Counted from the stretch's first letter, positions 41,807 through 52,005 are shown. The stretch is 64,000 bases of DNA from Gordonia sp. PP30 (GCF_023100845.1 NZ_CP095864.1:1178001-1242000), one strand, 5' to 3'. The notes: generated by a model from the letters alone, not told the origin. Translations and numbers: made by a program.

Positions 41807-44800
41807 ATGGCGAGGTTCAGCCCCCTCGAATGGCCGGTGATCCGGCAACTCCGCTCCGGCGACACGTTCGGCCGCGGTCCCGCGGTGGAATCGGCGCGCA
41901 CCAAGAAGATGGAGTCGCGCACCACGACCGCCGACCGCGTGGTGCAGAGTGTGTGCCCGTTCTGCGCCGTCGGCTGCGGGCAGAAGGTGTACGTCAAAGA
42001 TGATCGGGTCATCCAGATCGAGGGCGACCCGGATTCGCCGATCTCCCGGGGCCGACTGTGCCCGAAGGGCAGCTCGAGCGAGCAACTGGTCAATAACCCG
42101 TTGCGGCAGACCAAGATCCGTTACCGGGCACCGTACGCCACACAGTGGCAGGACCTGGAGTTGGACACCGCGATCGACATGATCGCCGACCGGTTCATCG
42201 AAGCGCGCCGCCACCACTGGCAGGACGTGGACGCTCATGGCCGGCCGCTGCGCCGGACGATGGGCATCGCCTCACTCGGCGGCGCCACGCTCGACAACGA
42301 AGAGAACTATCTCATCAAGAAGCTCTTCACCGCCGCCGGCGCGATCCAGATCGAGAATCAGGCGCGCATATGACACTCCGCCACGGTTCCCGGTCTGGGA
42401 GCCTCGTTCGGCCGCGGCGGCGCCACCCAGTCCCTGCAGGACATGGCCAATGCGGATTTCATCCTGCTCATGGGCGGGAACATGGCCGAAGCGCACCCCG
42501 TCGGATTTCAGTGGGTCACTGAGGCCAGGTCACGCGGCGCCCGGGTGATCCACGTCGATCCGCGATTCACCCGCACCTCGGCGGTGGTCGACAGGCACAT
42601 CTCGATCCGCGCCGGATCGGACATCGTGCTGCTCGGCGGGCTGATCAATTATGCGATCAGCCGCGAGCGGTACTTCCACGACTACGTGGTGGCCTTCACC
42701 AACGCGGCGACCCTGATTGACGCCGAATACCAGGATGCGGAGGACCTCGGCGGGCTGTTCTCCGGGTTCGACGGCGAGACCGGCACCTACGATCAGACGT
42801 CGTGGCAGTACGCGGACGAGCGCGATGAGACGCTGCAGGATCCGCGGACGGTGTTCCAGATCCTCAAGCGGCACTACGCCCGGTACACCCCGGAGATGGT
42901 CGCCCAGATGTGCGGCGTCCCGGAGGACGAGTTCGTGTACCTGGCCGAGTCGATGCTCGACAACTCCGGCCCCGAGCGCACCGGCTGTATCGGCTACGCG
43001 ACCGGATGGACGCAGCACACGATGGGCGCGCAGGTGATCCGGACGGCGTCGATCCTGCAGTTGCTACTGGGCAACGTCGGACGTCCGGGCAGCGGCATCA
43101 TGGCGCTGCGCGGACATGCGAGCATTCAGGGTTCCACCGACATCCCGACGCTGTTCAACCTGCTGCCCGGCTATCTGCCGATGCCGTCGGCCGGCCGGCA
43201 CGACACCCTCGGGCAGTACCTCGACGCGATCCGCCCGGAAACGCACAAGGGTTACTGGGAGTACGCGGACGCCTACACCGTCAGCCTGCTGAAGGCCTGG
43301 TGGGGCGATGCGGCGACCGCCGACAACGACTGGTGCTACGACTATCTGCCGCGCCTGGACGGGCCGGCCGGCACCTACCAGACGGTGGTGGACATGCTCG
43401 ACGGCAAGGTCGACGGCTACTTCGTCGTCGGCCAGAACCCGGCCGTCGGCTCGGCCAACAGCCGCCAGCAGCGGATGGCGATGGCCAAGCTGAAGTGGCT
43501 GGTGGTGCGCGATCTGAACATGATCGAGAGTGCGACCTGGTGGAAGGAGGGCCCGGAGATCGCGTCGGGTGAACTCAAGACCGAGGAGATCGGCACCGAG
43601 GTCTTCTTCCTCCCGGCGGCCACCCACGTGGAGAAGGCGGGCTCGTTCACCCAGACACAGCGCATGGTGCAGTGGCGTCACAAGGCCGTCAACCCGCCGG
43701 GGCAGGCGCAGTCCGAGCTGGAGTTCTACTACGAACTCGGCAAGCGGATCCGCGAGCGCCTCGCGGGCTCCGACGATCCCCGGGACCGGCCGCTGCTCGA
43801 CCTGACCTGGGATTACCCAGTCGACGAGGACGGTGAGATCATTCCCGAGTCGGTGCTCGCGGAGATCAACGGCCGCTATCTCACCGGCGAGCGCGCGGGG
43901 GAACCGCTCACCTCGTTCGGCCAGCTCAAGGCCGACGGCTCGACGATCGCCGGCTGCTGGATCTACACCGGCGTGTACGCCGACGGCGTGAACAAATCGG
44001 CGCGCCGGGTGCCGCAGGGCGGGCCCGGCGTCACCCAGTCGGAGTGGGGCTGGGTCTGGCCCGCCGACCGGCGGATCCTCTACAACCGCGCCTCGGCCGA
44101 CCGGGACGGCCGGCCATGGAGCGAGCGCAAGAAGTACGTCTGGTGGGACGAGGAGGCCGGCCGCTGGACCGGAGCCGACGTCGTCGACTTCCCGGCGACC
44201 CGGGCCCCGGGCACCGTGCCGCCGGACGGCGCCACCGGCGCTGACGCGATCGGCGGCGACGACGCGTTCATCATGCAGTCCGACGGTAAGGGCTGGCTGT
44301 TCGCCCCGACCGGGCTGGTCGACGGCCCGCTGCCGACGCACTACGAGGCACAGGAATCGCCGGTCGCGAACGCCCTCTACCCGCAGCAGCAGGCGCCGGC
44401 GCGGCTCACCATGCCGCGCACCGACAACCTCGATGCCCCCAGTGCCGGGCAGCCGGGCGACGACGTGTACCCGTACGTGTTCACCACCTACCGGCTCACC
44501 GAGCACCACACCGCGGGCGGCATGAGCCGCTGGTCGCCGTACCTGGCCGAACTGCAGCCGGAGATGTTCTGCGAGGTGTCCCCGGAGCTGGCCGCCGAAT
44601 GCGGGCTGGTGAACGAGGGCTGGGCGACGATCATCTCACCGCGTGCGGCGATCGAGGCCCGAGTGCTGGTGACCGACCGATTGCGACCGCTGCAGATCAA
44701 CGGCCGGGTGGTGCATCAGGTCGGCCTGCCCTATCACTGGGGAGTGGGCAGCGATGCGGTGGTCGCCGGGGATGCGGCCAACGACCTGGTGGGCGTCACC

Positions 44801-45076
44801 ATGGATCCGAACGTCTTCATCCAGGAGTCGAAGGTCGGTTCGTGCGCGGTGGTCGCCGGGCGACGACCGCAGGGCGCGGCCGTCGACGAGTTGGTGCGCG
44901 AATATCAGCAACGCGCCGGAACGACGGTGGAGACCGACAACGTCCGGCTCACGGTGCCGCCGGAGATCGCGGCCGCGTCGGCGGTCACCGCGCGCCACCG
45001 CATCGTTCATTCGGCGATGGAGGATACGGTTCCGGACGAGACGACCGGGACCGAGCCGATGGAGGGAGGTGCCTGA
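41807..45076 (+). CDS. fdhA: formate dehydrogenase catalytic subunit, selenocysteine-containing
   Basis: A molybdopterin oxidoreductase of 1089 residues if TGA 42371-42373 is read as Sec189. The 4Fe-4S site is C50-x2-C53-x3-C57-x27-C85 (CPFCAVGC, GRLCPKG). Sequence flows unbroken across the TGA: IENQARI-Sec-HSATVPGLG, then GGATQSLQD and MGGNMAEAHPVGFQW, as in FdnG-type enzymes where Sec ligates Mo. The MGD-binding C-terminal domain (about 900-1040) is complete. There is no Tat signal, so a cytoplasmic face is likely. ATG 41807 is 6 nt after TACCCT. It overlaps fdhB (TGATG). Confidence 0.93.
42371..42403 (+). promoter_or_regulatory. selenocysteine TGA codon and bacterial SECIS element
   Basis: The Sec codon TGA is at 42371-42373. 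Eleven nt later a 7-bp stem GGTTCCC / GGGAGCC (42385-42391 with 42397-42403, one G-U pair) carries the apical loop GGTCT. This closely resembles the SelB-binding loop (AGGUCU) of the E. coli fdhF SECIS at similar spacing. Confidence 0.85.
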
Positions 45077-46110
45077 TGGGCCAGCTGACCGGACCGTCCG
45101 ACCCCAGCGCCGACGCGCACTGGCCGGTCCATGAAGAACGCCGCGGCTTCTTCACCGACACCTCGATCTGTATCGGCTGCAAGGCCTGCGAGGTGGCGTG
45201 CAAGGAATGGAACCGCAACCCGCGGGACGGTGATCTGGAGTTCACCGGGATGTCGTACGACAACTCGGTCTCGCTCGGCGCCAGCACCTGGCGGCACGTC
45301 GCCTTCATCGAGCAGGACGCCGAACGGATCGCCGCGGCCCGGGAGTCCGGCGCGCGATTGGTCGGGCTCGGTATGCCGCAGATGCGCGGCTCGTCGTCCG
45401 CGGCCGAGCAGGCGCCGACGGAGGGGGAACGACCGGACACGACGCCGCCGGACACTCCGGAGTTCCGCTGGCTGATGTCGTCGGACGTGTGCAAGCACTG
45501 CACGCACGCCGGCTGCCTGGACGTGTGCCCGACCGGGGCGATGATGCGCACCGAGTTCGGCACCGTCGTGGTGCAGACCGACATCTGCAACGGGTGCGGC
45601 ACCTGCGTCGCGGGCTGCCCGTTCGGGGTGGTGGAGCGGCGCAGCGACGGCACCGCCGCGCCGACCACCCGGCAGGGCGAGCGCAAGGGCGAGCAGCCGG
45701 AGGTTCCCAACAAGGGCATCGCACAGAAGTGCACCCTCTGCTACGACCGGCTGCGCGACGGCGAGACTCCGGCGTGCGCCAAGACCTGCCCGACCACCTC
45801 GATCAAGTTCGGGGACCGCAGGGACATGGTGGCGCAGGCACACGCGCGGGTGGAGCAGCTGCACGCGCAGGGAATGACCGAGGCGCGGCTCTACGGCGCC
45901 AACGAGCACGACGGCGTCGGCGGCACCGGTTCGGTGTTCCTCCTGCTCGACGAGCCCGAGGTCTACGGCTTGCCGCCGGATCCGCGCGTGTGCACCGCGG
46001 ACCTGCCGTCGATGTACAAGCGCGCCGGGGTGGCGGTGGCCGGGATGGCCGCGGCTGTCGCCGTGTCGTTCCTCGGTTCCTGGCGGGACCGCTCCGGGAG
46101 AAGCCGATGA
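45076..46110 (+). CDS. fdhB: formate dehydrogenase iron-sulfur subunit
   Basis: A 344-residue electron-transfer subunit with four cysteine clusters for 4Fe-4S centres: CIGCKACEVAC (about 33-43), CKHCTHAGCLDVC, CNGCGTCVAGC and CTLCYDR with CAKTC. The C-terminus has one hydrophobic helix (VAVAGMAAAVAVSFLG) as a membrane anchor, as in FdnH. ATG 45076 overlaps the fdhA stop, and its own stop overlaps fdhC (ATGA). It passes electrons from FdhA to the membrane subunit. Confidence 0.93.
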   Translation: MGQLTGPSDPSADAHWPVHEERRGFFTDTSICIGCKACEVACKEWNRNPRDGDLEFTGMSYDNSVSLGASTWRHVAFIEQDAERIAAARESGARLVGLGMPQMRGSSSAAEQAPTEGERPDTTPPDTPEFRWLMSSDVCKHCTHAGCLDVCPTGAMMRTEFGTVVVQTDICNGCGTCVAGCPFGVVERRSDGTAAPTTRQGERKGEQPEVPNKGIAQKCTLCYDRLRDGETPACAKTCPTTSIKFGDRRDMVAQAHARVEQLHAQGMTEARLYGANEHDGVGGTGSVFLLLDEPEVYGLPPDPRVCTADLPSMYKRAGVAVAGMAAAVAVSFLGSWRDRSGRSR

Positions 46111-47210
46111 CGAGTTCGGAGTACGACCAGTTCCGCCCGCCGCGTCCACCGCGGAAAGGCAAGGGACGCAAGGGCGGCGGCAAGGGGCCCGGTCGCCGCG
46201 GCGACGACCTCATGGTGCCGCAGGCCGAGGTGGAGCACCTCGACGCGCGCGGCTACTACGGTCACCCGGTGGTCAAGGCGCCGCCGTGGGAATGGCCGGT
46301 CGGCGCCTATCTCTTCCTCGGCGGTGTCGCCGGGGGATCGGGTCTCCTCGCCCTCGGCGCGCAACTGACCGGCCGGCCGGTCCTGCGCCGCAACACCCGG
46401 CTCGCCGGTCTGGGTGCGGCAGGCCTGGGCGCCGTCGCGCTCCTGGCGGATCTGGGCCGGCCCGAACGCTTCCTGCATATGCTGCGCACCTTCAAGGTCA
46501 CCTCGCCGATGAGCGTGGGCTCCTGGATCCTGGTGGGCTACAGCAGCTTCATCGGGGTGGCCGCGGCCGGGGAGGTGGACCGGCTCACCGGTGACCGGCT
46601 GCCGCTCGGGCCGCTCCGCCCGGTGATGCGCGCCGTGGAGCCGACCGCCGGGGTGGCCGCGGCAGGCCTGGCCGCCCCGCTCGCCGCGTACACGGCCGTG
46701 CTGCTCGGCGACACCGCCATGCCGACCTGGAACGCGGTGCACCGGGAACTGCCGTTCGTGTTCGTCAGCTCGGCGAGTCTCGCGGCCGCCGGCGCCGCAC
46801 TCGTCACCACACCGGCACCGGAGGCCGGACCCGCCCGCAACCTCGCGGTGCTGGGGGTGATCGGTGACGTGATCGCGACCCGGGTGATGGAGAAGCGGGC
46901 CGACCCGGTGGCCATTGAGCCGCTGCACCACGGGACACCCGGGAAACTGATGCGCTGGGCGGAACGACTCGCCGTCGCCGGGGGTGTCGGCGCCCTGCTG
47001 GCCGGTGGTCGCCGGGGGCGCGTGCGACGCGGCGTGGCCGCGCTGTCCGGGGCGACGCTGCTCGCCGCCTCGGCGTGCACCCGCTTCGGCGTCTTCGAGG
47101 CGGGTCTGGAGTCGGCGGCCGATCCGCGCTACACGATCGAACCGCAGAAGCGGCGCCTCGCGCGGCGTCGTGCCGAGGGGATCACCGGCGACGCGATCAC
47201 CGGACTGTGA
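46107..47210 (+). CDS. fdhC: NrfD-type membrane subunit of formate dehydrogenase
   Basis: A 367-residue integral membrane protein. The basic N-terminus (RPPRKGKGRKGGGKGPG) is followed by about eight helices of the NrfD/PsrC type (starting WPVGAYLFLGGVAGGSGLL, with LADLGRPERFLHMLRTFK and SPMSVGSWILVGYSS as family signatures). It is a quinone-linked anchor rather than the heme-b FdnI type, since few membrane His are seen. It overlaps fdhB by 4 nt and the convergent selD by 14 bp. Confidence 0.85.
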   Translation: MTSSEYDQFRPPRPPRKGKGRKGGGKGPGRRGDDLMVPQAEVEHLDARGYYGHPVVKAPPWEWPVGAYLFLGGVAGGSGLLALGAQLTGRPVLRRNTRLAGLGAAGLGAVALLADLGRPERFLHMLRTFKVTSPMSVGSWILVGYSSFIGVAAAGEVDRLTGDRLPLGPLRPVMRAVEPTAGVAAAGLAAPLAAYTAVLLGDTAMPTWNAVHRELPFVFVSSASLAAAGAALVTTPAPEAGPARNLAVLGVIGDVIATRVMEKRADPVAIEPLHHGTPGKLMRWAERLAVAGGVGALLAGGRRGRVRRGVAALSGATLLAASACTRFGVFEAGLESAADPRYTIEPQKRRLARRRAEGITGDAITGL

Positions 47211-48192
47211 TGCCGGCCGGGCCGCCGTCGGCGGGCACCAGGTGGCCGATCACCGGGTAGCCGGGCACCTCGCCGGCCACCAGCAGGCCGCCGGAGGTCT
47301 GGGCGTCGGCCAGGAGCAGGAGGTCGTCCTCGCTGATCCCGGCCCCGGCGGAGAGCCGCGGCCGGACCCAGTCCAGGTTGCGCTGCGTGCCGCCGGAGAC
47401 GAACCCGTCGCGCAGGGCCTCGCGGGCCCCCTCGAGCACCGGCACCGCGGCGGCGTCGAGCACCGCCGAGACCCCGGAGGCGCGGCACATCTTGTACAGG
47501 TGGCCCAGCAGGCCGAAACCGGTCACGTCGGTCGCCGCGCGGGCACCGGCCGCGAGCGCCGCCGCGGCGGCCTCCCGGTTGAGGGCGGTCATCGACGCGA
47601 TCGCACCCGCGAACACCTCACCGGTCCGCTTGTGCCGGTTGTTCAGCAGACCGACACCGATCGGCTTGGTCAGGGTGAGCGGGAGCCCGGCGGCCGCGGA
47701 GTCGTTGCGCAGCAAGCGGTCCGGGTCGGCGACACCGGTCACCGCCATGCCGTATTTCGGCTCGGGATCGTCGATCGTGTGACCGCCGATCACCGGGCAC
47801 CCAGCCCGTGCGCCGATGTCGAGGCCGCCCCGCAGCACCTCGGTCATCATCTCCATCGGCAGCACGCCGCGCGGCCAGCCGACCAGGTTGATCGCCACCA
47901 CCGGGCGCCCGCCCATCGCGTAGACGTCGGAGAGCGCGTTCGCCGCTGCGATCGCGCCCCAGTCGTAGGGCGAATCGACCACCGGAGTGAAGAAGTCGGC
48001 CGTCGAGAGCACCGCGAGACCGTCGGCGATCCGGACGGCGGCGGCATCGTCGCCGTCATCGAGGCCGACCAGGACATCCGGGGAGGTCTGGCCGACGAGC
48101 CCGGCCACCGCCTCCTCCAATTCGCCCGCGGGAATCTTGCACGCGCACCCGCCGCCGTGCGCGTAATCGGTCAGTCGCTTCAGGTCGCTCAC
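47197..48192 (-). CDS. selD: selenide, water dikinase
   Basis: Makes selenophosphate, the selenium donor for Sec-tRNA. At 331 residues it is full length. The active-site loop GGGCACKIP has Cys16 and Lys19, equivalent to Cys17/Lys20 of E. coli, so this SelD is itself a Cys form. ATP-site motifs include DDAAAVRIADG, STADFFTPVVD and TKPIGVG, with VTGFGLLGHL further on. GTG 48192 lies 33 bp from the divergent tRNA-Sec gene. The 3' end overlaps fdhC. Confidence 0.95.
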   Translation of the reverse strand: MSDLKRLTDYAHGGGCACKIPAGELEEAVAGLVGQTSPDVLVGLDDGDDAAAVRIADGLAVLSTADFFTPVVDSPYDWGAIAAANALSDVYAMGGRPVVAINLVGWPRGVLPMEMMTEVLRGGLDIGARAGCPVIGGHTIDDPEPKYGMAVTGVADPDRLLRNDSAAAGLPLTLTKPIGVGLLNNRHKRTGEVFAGAIASMTALNREAAAAALAAGARAATDVTGFGLLGHLYKMCRASGVSAVLDAAAVPVLEGAREALRDGFVSGGTQRNLDWVRPRLSAGAGISEDDLLLLADAQTSGGLLVAGEVPGYPVIGHLVPADGGPAGITVR

Positions 48193-48225
48193 ACCAACCG
48201 AGGATAGGCCGCTATGTTGGTCAGC

Positions 48226-48321
48226 GGAGGCGTCTGGGTTCCTGGTGGGCCCCCCGGTCTTCAAAACCGGTGAGATCGAGTATCTCGGTCTGGCGGGTTC
48301 GATTCCCGTCCGTCTCCGCCA
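48226..48321 (+). tRNA. selC: tRNA-Sec (anticodon TCA)
   Basis: A long tRNA of 96 nt including an encoded CCA. The acceptor GGAGGCG pairs with CGTCTCC (48311-48317). The anticodon stem CCGGT/ACCGG encloses CTTCAAA with TCA at 48261-48263. A large variable arm follows (GAGAT...ATCTC), then the T-arm GCGGG-TTCGATT-CCCGT, discriminator G and CCA. It lies between selD and selA; selA starts 26 nt downstream, so the two are probably co-transcribed. Confidence 0.95.
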
Positions 48322-48347
48322 ACTTGTGCCGGATGTGAGAGGTCGCG

Positions 48348-49664
48348 ATGAATCAGATTGCCGCGCAAGGTGATCCGCGTCGTCGCATCCCCCGCACCGA
48401 TGTGCTGCTCGCGCTGCCCGAGGTCGCCGCGGCCCGCGCACGACTCGCCGAGCACGTGGTGGCTGCGCGGGTGCGCGACGCCGCGGAGCGGGCCCGGCGC
48501 GGTGAACTCGCCCCGGAGGACGTCGCCCGGGCCCTGGCCGACGACCTGGCCGCCGCCCGTCCGGTGTCGCAGACCCCGGTGATCAACGCGACCGGGGTGG
48601 TGGTGCACACCAACCTCGGGCGGGCGCCGCTGCCGCCTGCCGCGATCGCCGCGCTGGTCGACGCCGCCGGATACGTGGACGTCGAGATGGATCTGGACGC
48701 CGGAGTCCGCAGCAAACGCGGCGTCGGGGCGCGGGCCGCGCTGCTGGCGGCCTGCCCGGCCGCCGAGGATGCCCTCGCGGTGAACAACGGGGCGGCGGCG
48801 CTGGTGCTCGCGACCACCGCCCTGGCCGCCGGACGCGAGGTGATCGTCTCCCGCGGCGAATTGATCGAGATCGGCGCGGGCTTCCGGCTGCCGGACCTGA
48901 TCGCGTCGACCGGCGCACGACTGCGCGAGGTGGGCACCACCAACCGCACCCACCTGCGCGACTACCTCGATGCCATCGGGCCGGACACCGGCTGCATCCT
49001 CAAGGTGCACCCGAGCAACTTCCGGGTCACCGGCTTCACGTCCGGGGTCTCGGTGCGCGAGCTGGCCGGTCCCGCCGCCGAGCGCGGGATCCCGCTGGTC
49101 GTAGACCTCGGCAGTGGGCTGCTGGCACCCGACCCGCTGCTGCCCGACGAGCCGGACGCCACCACCACCCTGAACGACGGCGCCGACCTGACCACCGCCA
49201 GCGGCGACAAGCTGCTCGGCGGTCCGCAGGCCGGGCTGATCCTGGGCCGGGCTCCGCTGGTGCAGCGGCTGTCCCGGCATCCGCTGGCCCGCGCCGTCCG
49301 CATCGACAAGCTCGCACTGGCCGCGCTGGAGGCCACCGTCGCCGGGTCCGCGGCTCCGGTGATGCGGTCCCTGCACGCCGATCCGGAGCGGCTGCGGGAG
49401 CGCACCGAGGCCCTCGCCGCGCGGGTCGGGGGGACCGTCGTCGAGCACGACGGCCGGGTCGGCGGGGGAGGCGCGCCCGGCGTGCCGCTGCCCGGATACG
49501 CGGTGCGGCTGCCGGAGTCGCTCGCGCGGCCGCTGCGCACCGGCACCCCGGCGGTGGTGCCGCGCGTGCACGACGGCGCCGCCCTGATCGACCTGCGGTG
49601 CGTTCCGGAGGCCGACGATGAACGCGTCGCCGCGGCGGTACTGGCCGCGCACGCCGTGCCCTGA
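48348..49664 (+). CDS. selA: L-seryl-tRNA(Sec) selenium transferase
   Basis: PLP enzyme converting Ser-tRNA(Sec) to Sec-tRNA(Sec). At 438 residues it is slightly shorter than E. coli SelA. The PLP lysine is Lys288 in ASGDKLLGGPQAG. Other motifs are INATGVVVHTNLGRAPL, VNNGAAALVL, VSRGELIEIG and VHPSNFRVTGF. ATG 48348 has a GAGAGG site just after tRNA-Sec. The stop overlaps the selB start (TGATG). Confidence 0.96.
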   Translation: MNQIAAQGDPRRRIPRTDVLLALPEVAAARARLAEHVVAARVRDAAERARRGELAPEDVARALADDLAAARPVSQTPVINATGVVVHTNLGRAPLPPAAIAALVDAAGYVDVEMDLDAGVRSKRGVGARAALLAACPAAEDALAVNNGAAALVLATTALAAGREVIVSRGELIEIGAGFRLPDLIASTGARLREVGTTNRTHLRDYLDAIGPDTGCILKVHPSNFRVTGFTSGVSVRELAGPAAERGIPLVVDLGSGLLAPDPLLPDEPDATTTLNDGADLTTASGDKLLGGPQAGLILGRAPLVQRLSRHPLARAVRIDKLALAALEATVAGSAAPVMRSLHADPERLRERTEALAARVGGTVVEHDGRVGGGGAPGVPLPGYAVRLPESLARPLRTGTPAVVPRVHDGAALIDLRCVPEADDERVAAAVLAAHAVP

Positions 49665-51445
49665 TGTTCGTCGTCGCGACGGCCGGGCACGTCGACCACG
49701 GGAAGTCGACGCTGGTCAAGGCGCTCACCGGGATGGAGCCCGACCGCTGGGAGGACGAACGACGGCGTGGGCTCACCATCGATCTCGGGTTCGCCTGGAC
49801 CACCCTGCCGTCCGGCCGCGAGGTGGGCTTCGTCGACGTCCCCGGGCACCAGCGCTTCCTCGGGAACATGCTCGCCGGGATCGGCCCGGCGCCGGTGGTG
49901 TGCTTCGTGGTGGCGGCCGACGAGGGCTGGCAGGAGCAGTCGTCCGATCACCGGGATGCGGTGCGCGCGTTGGGTATCGAGCGGGGACTGATCGTCGTCA
50001 CGAAGACCGACCGGGCCGGGCCGGAGCGCGTGCGCGAGGTGGTGGCGCAGGCACGCGCCGAACTGGCCGGGACCGGGCTCGCGCGGGTGCCCGCGGTCGG
50101 TGTCTCCGCCGTCGCGGGAACCGGAATGGACGAGCTGCGCGCCGCGCTCGACACCGTCCTCGGCGGCTCACCGGCGCCGTCGGACACCGGACGGGTCCGG
50201 CTGTGGGTGGACCGGTCGTTCACCATCACCGGTGCGGGCACGGTGGTCACCGGCACGCTCGCGGCCGGGAGCCTCGCCGACGGCGACCGACTCGAGTTGC
50301 ACGCGCGTGACGGGCGGCGCACGGTGACGGTCCGCGGCCTGCAGACGCACGGCCGCGACGCCGGTGTGGTGCGGCCGACCAGCCGGGTGGCGGTGAACCT
50401 GCGCGGCGCCGGCGCGGAGGAGATCCGCCGCGGCGACGCGCTGGCGACCCCGCGCGCGTGGCGGTCGGTGGCCGTCGTCGATGTGGTGCGGACCGATGCC
50501 ACCGGCGACGTGCCCGAGTGGCTGACGGTGCACGCCGGGACGGCGGCCGTTCCGGCCCGGGCCCGGCCGCTGCGCGACGCGCACCTGCGACTGACCCTCG
50601 CGCGGCCGCTCCCGCTGCAGCGCGACGACCGTCTTCTGCTGCACGATCCGGCGGCCGGACGGATCGTCGGCGGCGGCATGGTGCTCGACGTCGATCCGCC
50701 GCCGCTGCGCCGCCGCGGCGATGCGGCGCGCCGCGCGGACGCGCTGTCCGGGTTCGATGATTCCGCCGGTGCGGCCGACGAGGTGGCCAGGGGCGGTGCG
50801 GTGCCCGCCGCGCGGCTGGCGGAACTGGGACTCGACACCGCGGCGGTGCCCGACGGGGTCGTCGTGCTCGGCGACTGGTGGGTGAGCGAGCAGGTGTTCG
50901 GCGATTGGCAGGCGCGGCTGCGCGGGGCCGTCGTCGATCTGCACGAGCGTGACCCGTTGGCGGCCGGGTTGTCGTACGGGGCGGCGCGCGATGTGCTGGC
51001 GCTGCCGGATCCGGCGTTGCTGGCGGCCGTGGTCGGCGGTGCCGGGGTGACGGCCGACGGCGGACTCCTGTTCCTGCCCGAGTTGCGGCGCGATCTGGGG
51101 CAGGCCGAAGCCGGGATAGGGGAGTTGGAGCGTCGTCTGCGGGCGGCGCCGTTCGCCGCTCCCGAGGCCGACGATCTGGCAGGCTTGCGGTTGGGCACGA
51201 GGGAACTGGCTGCGGCCGAGCGGAGCGGCCGGCTCTTGCGCTTGGCCGACGGTCTGGTGCTGCTGCCGACGTCCCCGGCCCTGGCCATGCGGGAACTGGT
51301 GCGGCTGCCGCAGCCGTTCACCACCTCGGAGGCGCGACGGGCGCTGCACACCTCGCGCCGCGTGGCGATCCCGCTGCTGGAACACCTCGATGCCCGCGGC
51401 TGGACCCGCCGGATCGACGGCGGACACCGGGAAGTCGTGCGCTGA
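49664..51445 (+). CDS. selB: selenocysteine-specific elongation factor
   Basis: A GTPase of 593 residues delivering Sec-tRNA to UGA codons that have a SECIS. Its N-terminal EF-Tu-like part has GHVDHGKST (8-16), GLTIDLGFAW, DVPGHQRF and TKTD; domains II-III follow. The C-terminal third (about 400-593) contains winged-helix repeats for SECIS binding (e.g. FTTSEARRALHTSRRVAIPLLEHL). It overlaps selA and is convergent with the Uma2 gene (8 bp gap). It completes the Sec machinery needed for the TGA in fdhA. Confidence 0.95.
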   Translation: MFVVATAGHVDHGKSTLVKALTGMEPDRWEDERRRGLTIDLGFAWTTLPSGREVGFVDVPGHQRFLGNMLAGIGPAPVVCFVVAADEGWQEQSSDHRDAVRALGIERGLIVVTKTDRAGPERVREVVAQARAELAGTGLARVPAVGVSAVAGTGMDELRAALDTVLGGSPAPSDTGRVRLWVDRSFTITGAGTVVTGTLAAGSLADGDRLELHARDGRRTVTVRGLQTHGRDAGVVRPTSRVAVNLRGAGAEEIRRGDALATPRAWRSVAVVDVVRTDATGDVPEWLTVHAGTAAVPARARPLRDAHLRLTLARPLPLQRDDRLLLHDPAAGRIVGGGMVLDVDPPPLRRRGDAARRADALSGFDDSAGAADEVARGGAVPAARLAELGLDTAAVPDGVVVLGDWWVSEQVFGDWQARLRGAVVDLHERDPLAAGLSYGAARDVLALPDPALLAAVVGGAGVTADGGLLFLPELRRDLGQAEAGIGELERRLRAAPFAAPEADDLAGLRLGTRELAAAERSGRLLRLADGLVLLPTSPALAMRELVRLPQPFTTSEARRALHTSRRVAIPLLEHLDARGWTRRIDGGHREVVR

Positions 51446-51453
51446 TCCGCGCG

Positions 51454-52005
51454 TCAGAGGACGAGATCGCTCGGCGCGAAGGCGACGGGGAAGGGGTCGG
51501 TGACCGCGAAGGGCCGGTCGCCGGTGGCCTCGGCGGCGACGACGTAGTCGCCGTCACCGAGGCTCCAGGCGGTGATCGACGGCTCGTCGGGGTCGACCAC
51601 CCAGTAGTGCGGGCAGCCGGCGCGGGCGAGGCGGTCCTTCTTGAGAAGAAGGTCGAAGGTGCGTGTGGAGCGTGACAGGATCTCGATCGCGAGGAGCGGG
51701 GCAACGGGCAGGTTTCGCTCCGTCAGGTGCTCGGTTCTGGTGACGATCAGATCCGGTTGCATCGTGGTGTCGCCGGCCAAGACCACATCGAAGGGTGCGG
51801 CGAGAACTTCGATGTCGTCCGGGCAGGCGTTGAACAACACGACGCTGAGCCGCATGGATACCCGTTGGTGACGTAGCCTCGGTGCCGGGCTCACGATGAG
51901 CACGCCGTCGATGAGCTCATAGCGATGCCCGTCGTCGGGTATCGAGTCCAGATCCGCGTTGGTCAGGGGCCTGCCGTAGGGCAAACCTCGTACCTGCGTC
52001 GTCAT
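51454..52005 (-). CDS. Uma2-family (DUF820) restriction-endonuclease-fold protein
   Basis: A 183-residue protein of the PD-(D/E)XK-like Uma2 family. Motifs are YELIDGVLIVSPAP (Glu of the core), MQPDLIVTR (Asp), LAIEILSRST (Glu-x-Leu) and DRLARAGCPHYWVVDPDEPSI. It is abundant in actinobacteria and cyanobacteria; the cellular role is unclear. ATG 52005 is exactly 7 nt after TACGAT on the minus strand, so it is favoured over ATG 52014. Confidence 0.85.
   Translation of the reverse strand: MTTQVRGLPYGRPLTNADLDSIPDDGHRYELIDGVLIVSPAPRLRHQRVSMRLSVVLFNACPDDIEVLAAPFDVVLAGDTTMQPDLIVTRTEHLTERNLPVAPLLAIEILSRSTRTFDLLLKKDRLARAGCPHYWVVDPDEPSITAWSLGDGDYVVAAEATGDRPFAVTDPFPVAFAPSDLVL

Noticed and set aside
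41807..45076. fdhA as two genes or a pseudogene split by TGA at 42371
   Set aside because: Protein homology continues in frame across the TGA, a SECIS-like stem-loop follows it, and selA, selB, selD and tRNA-Sec are next door, so selenocysteine is the better explanation.
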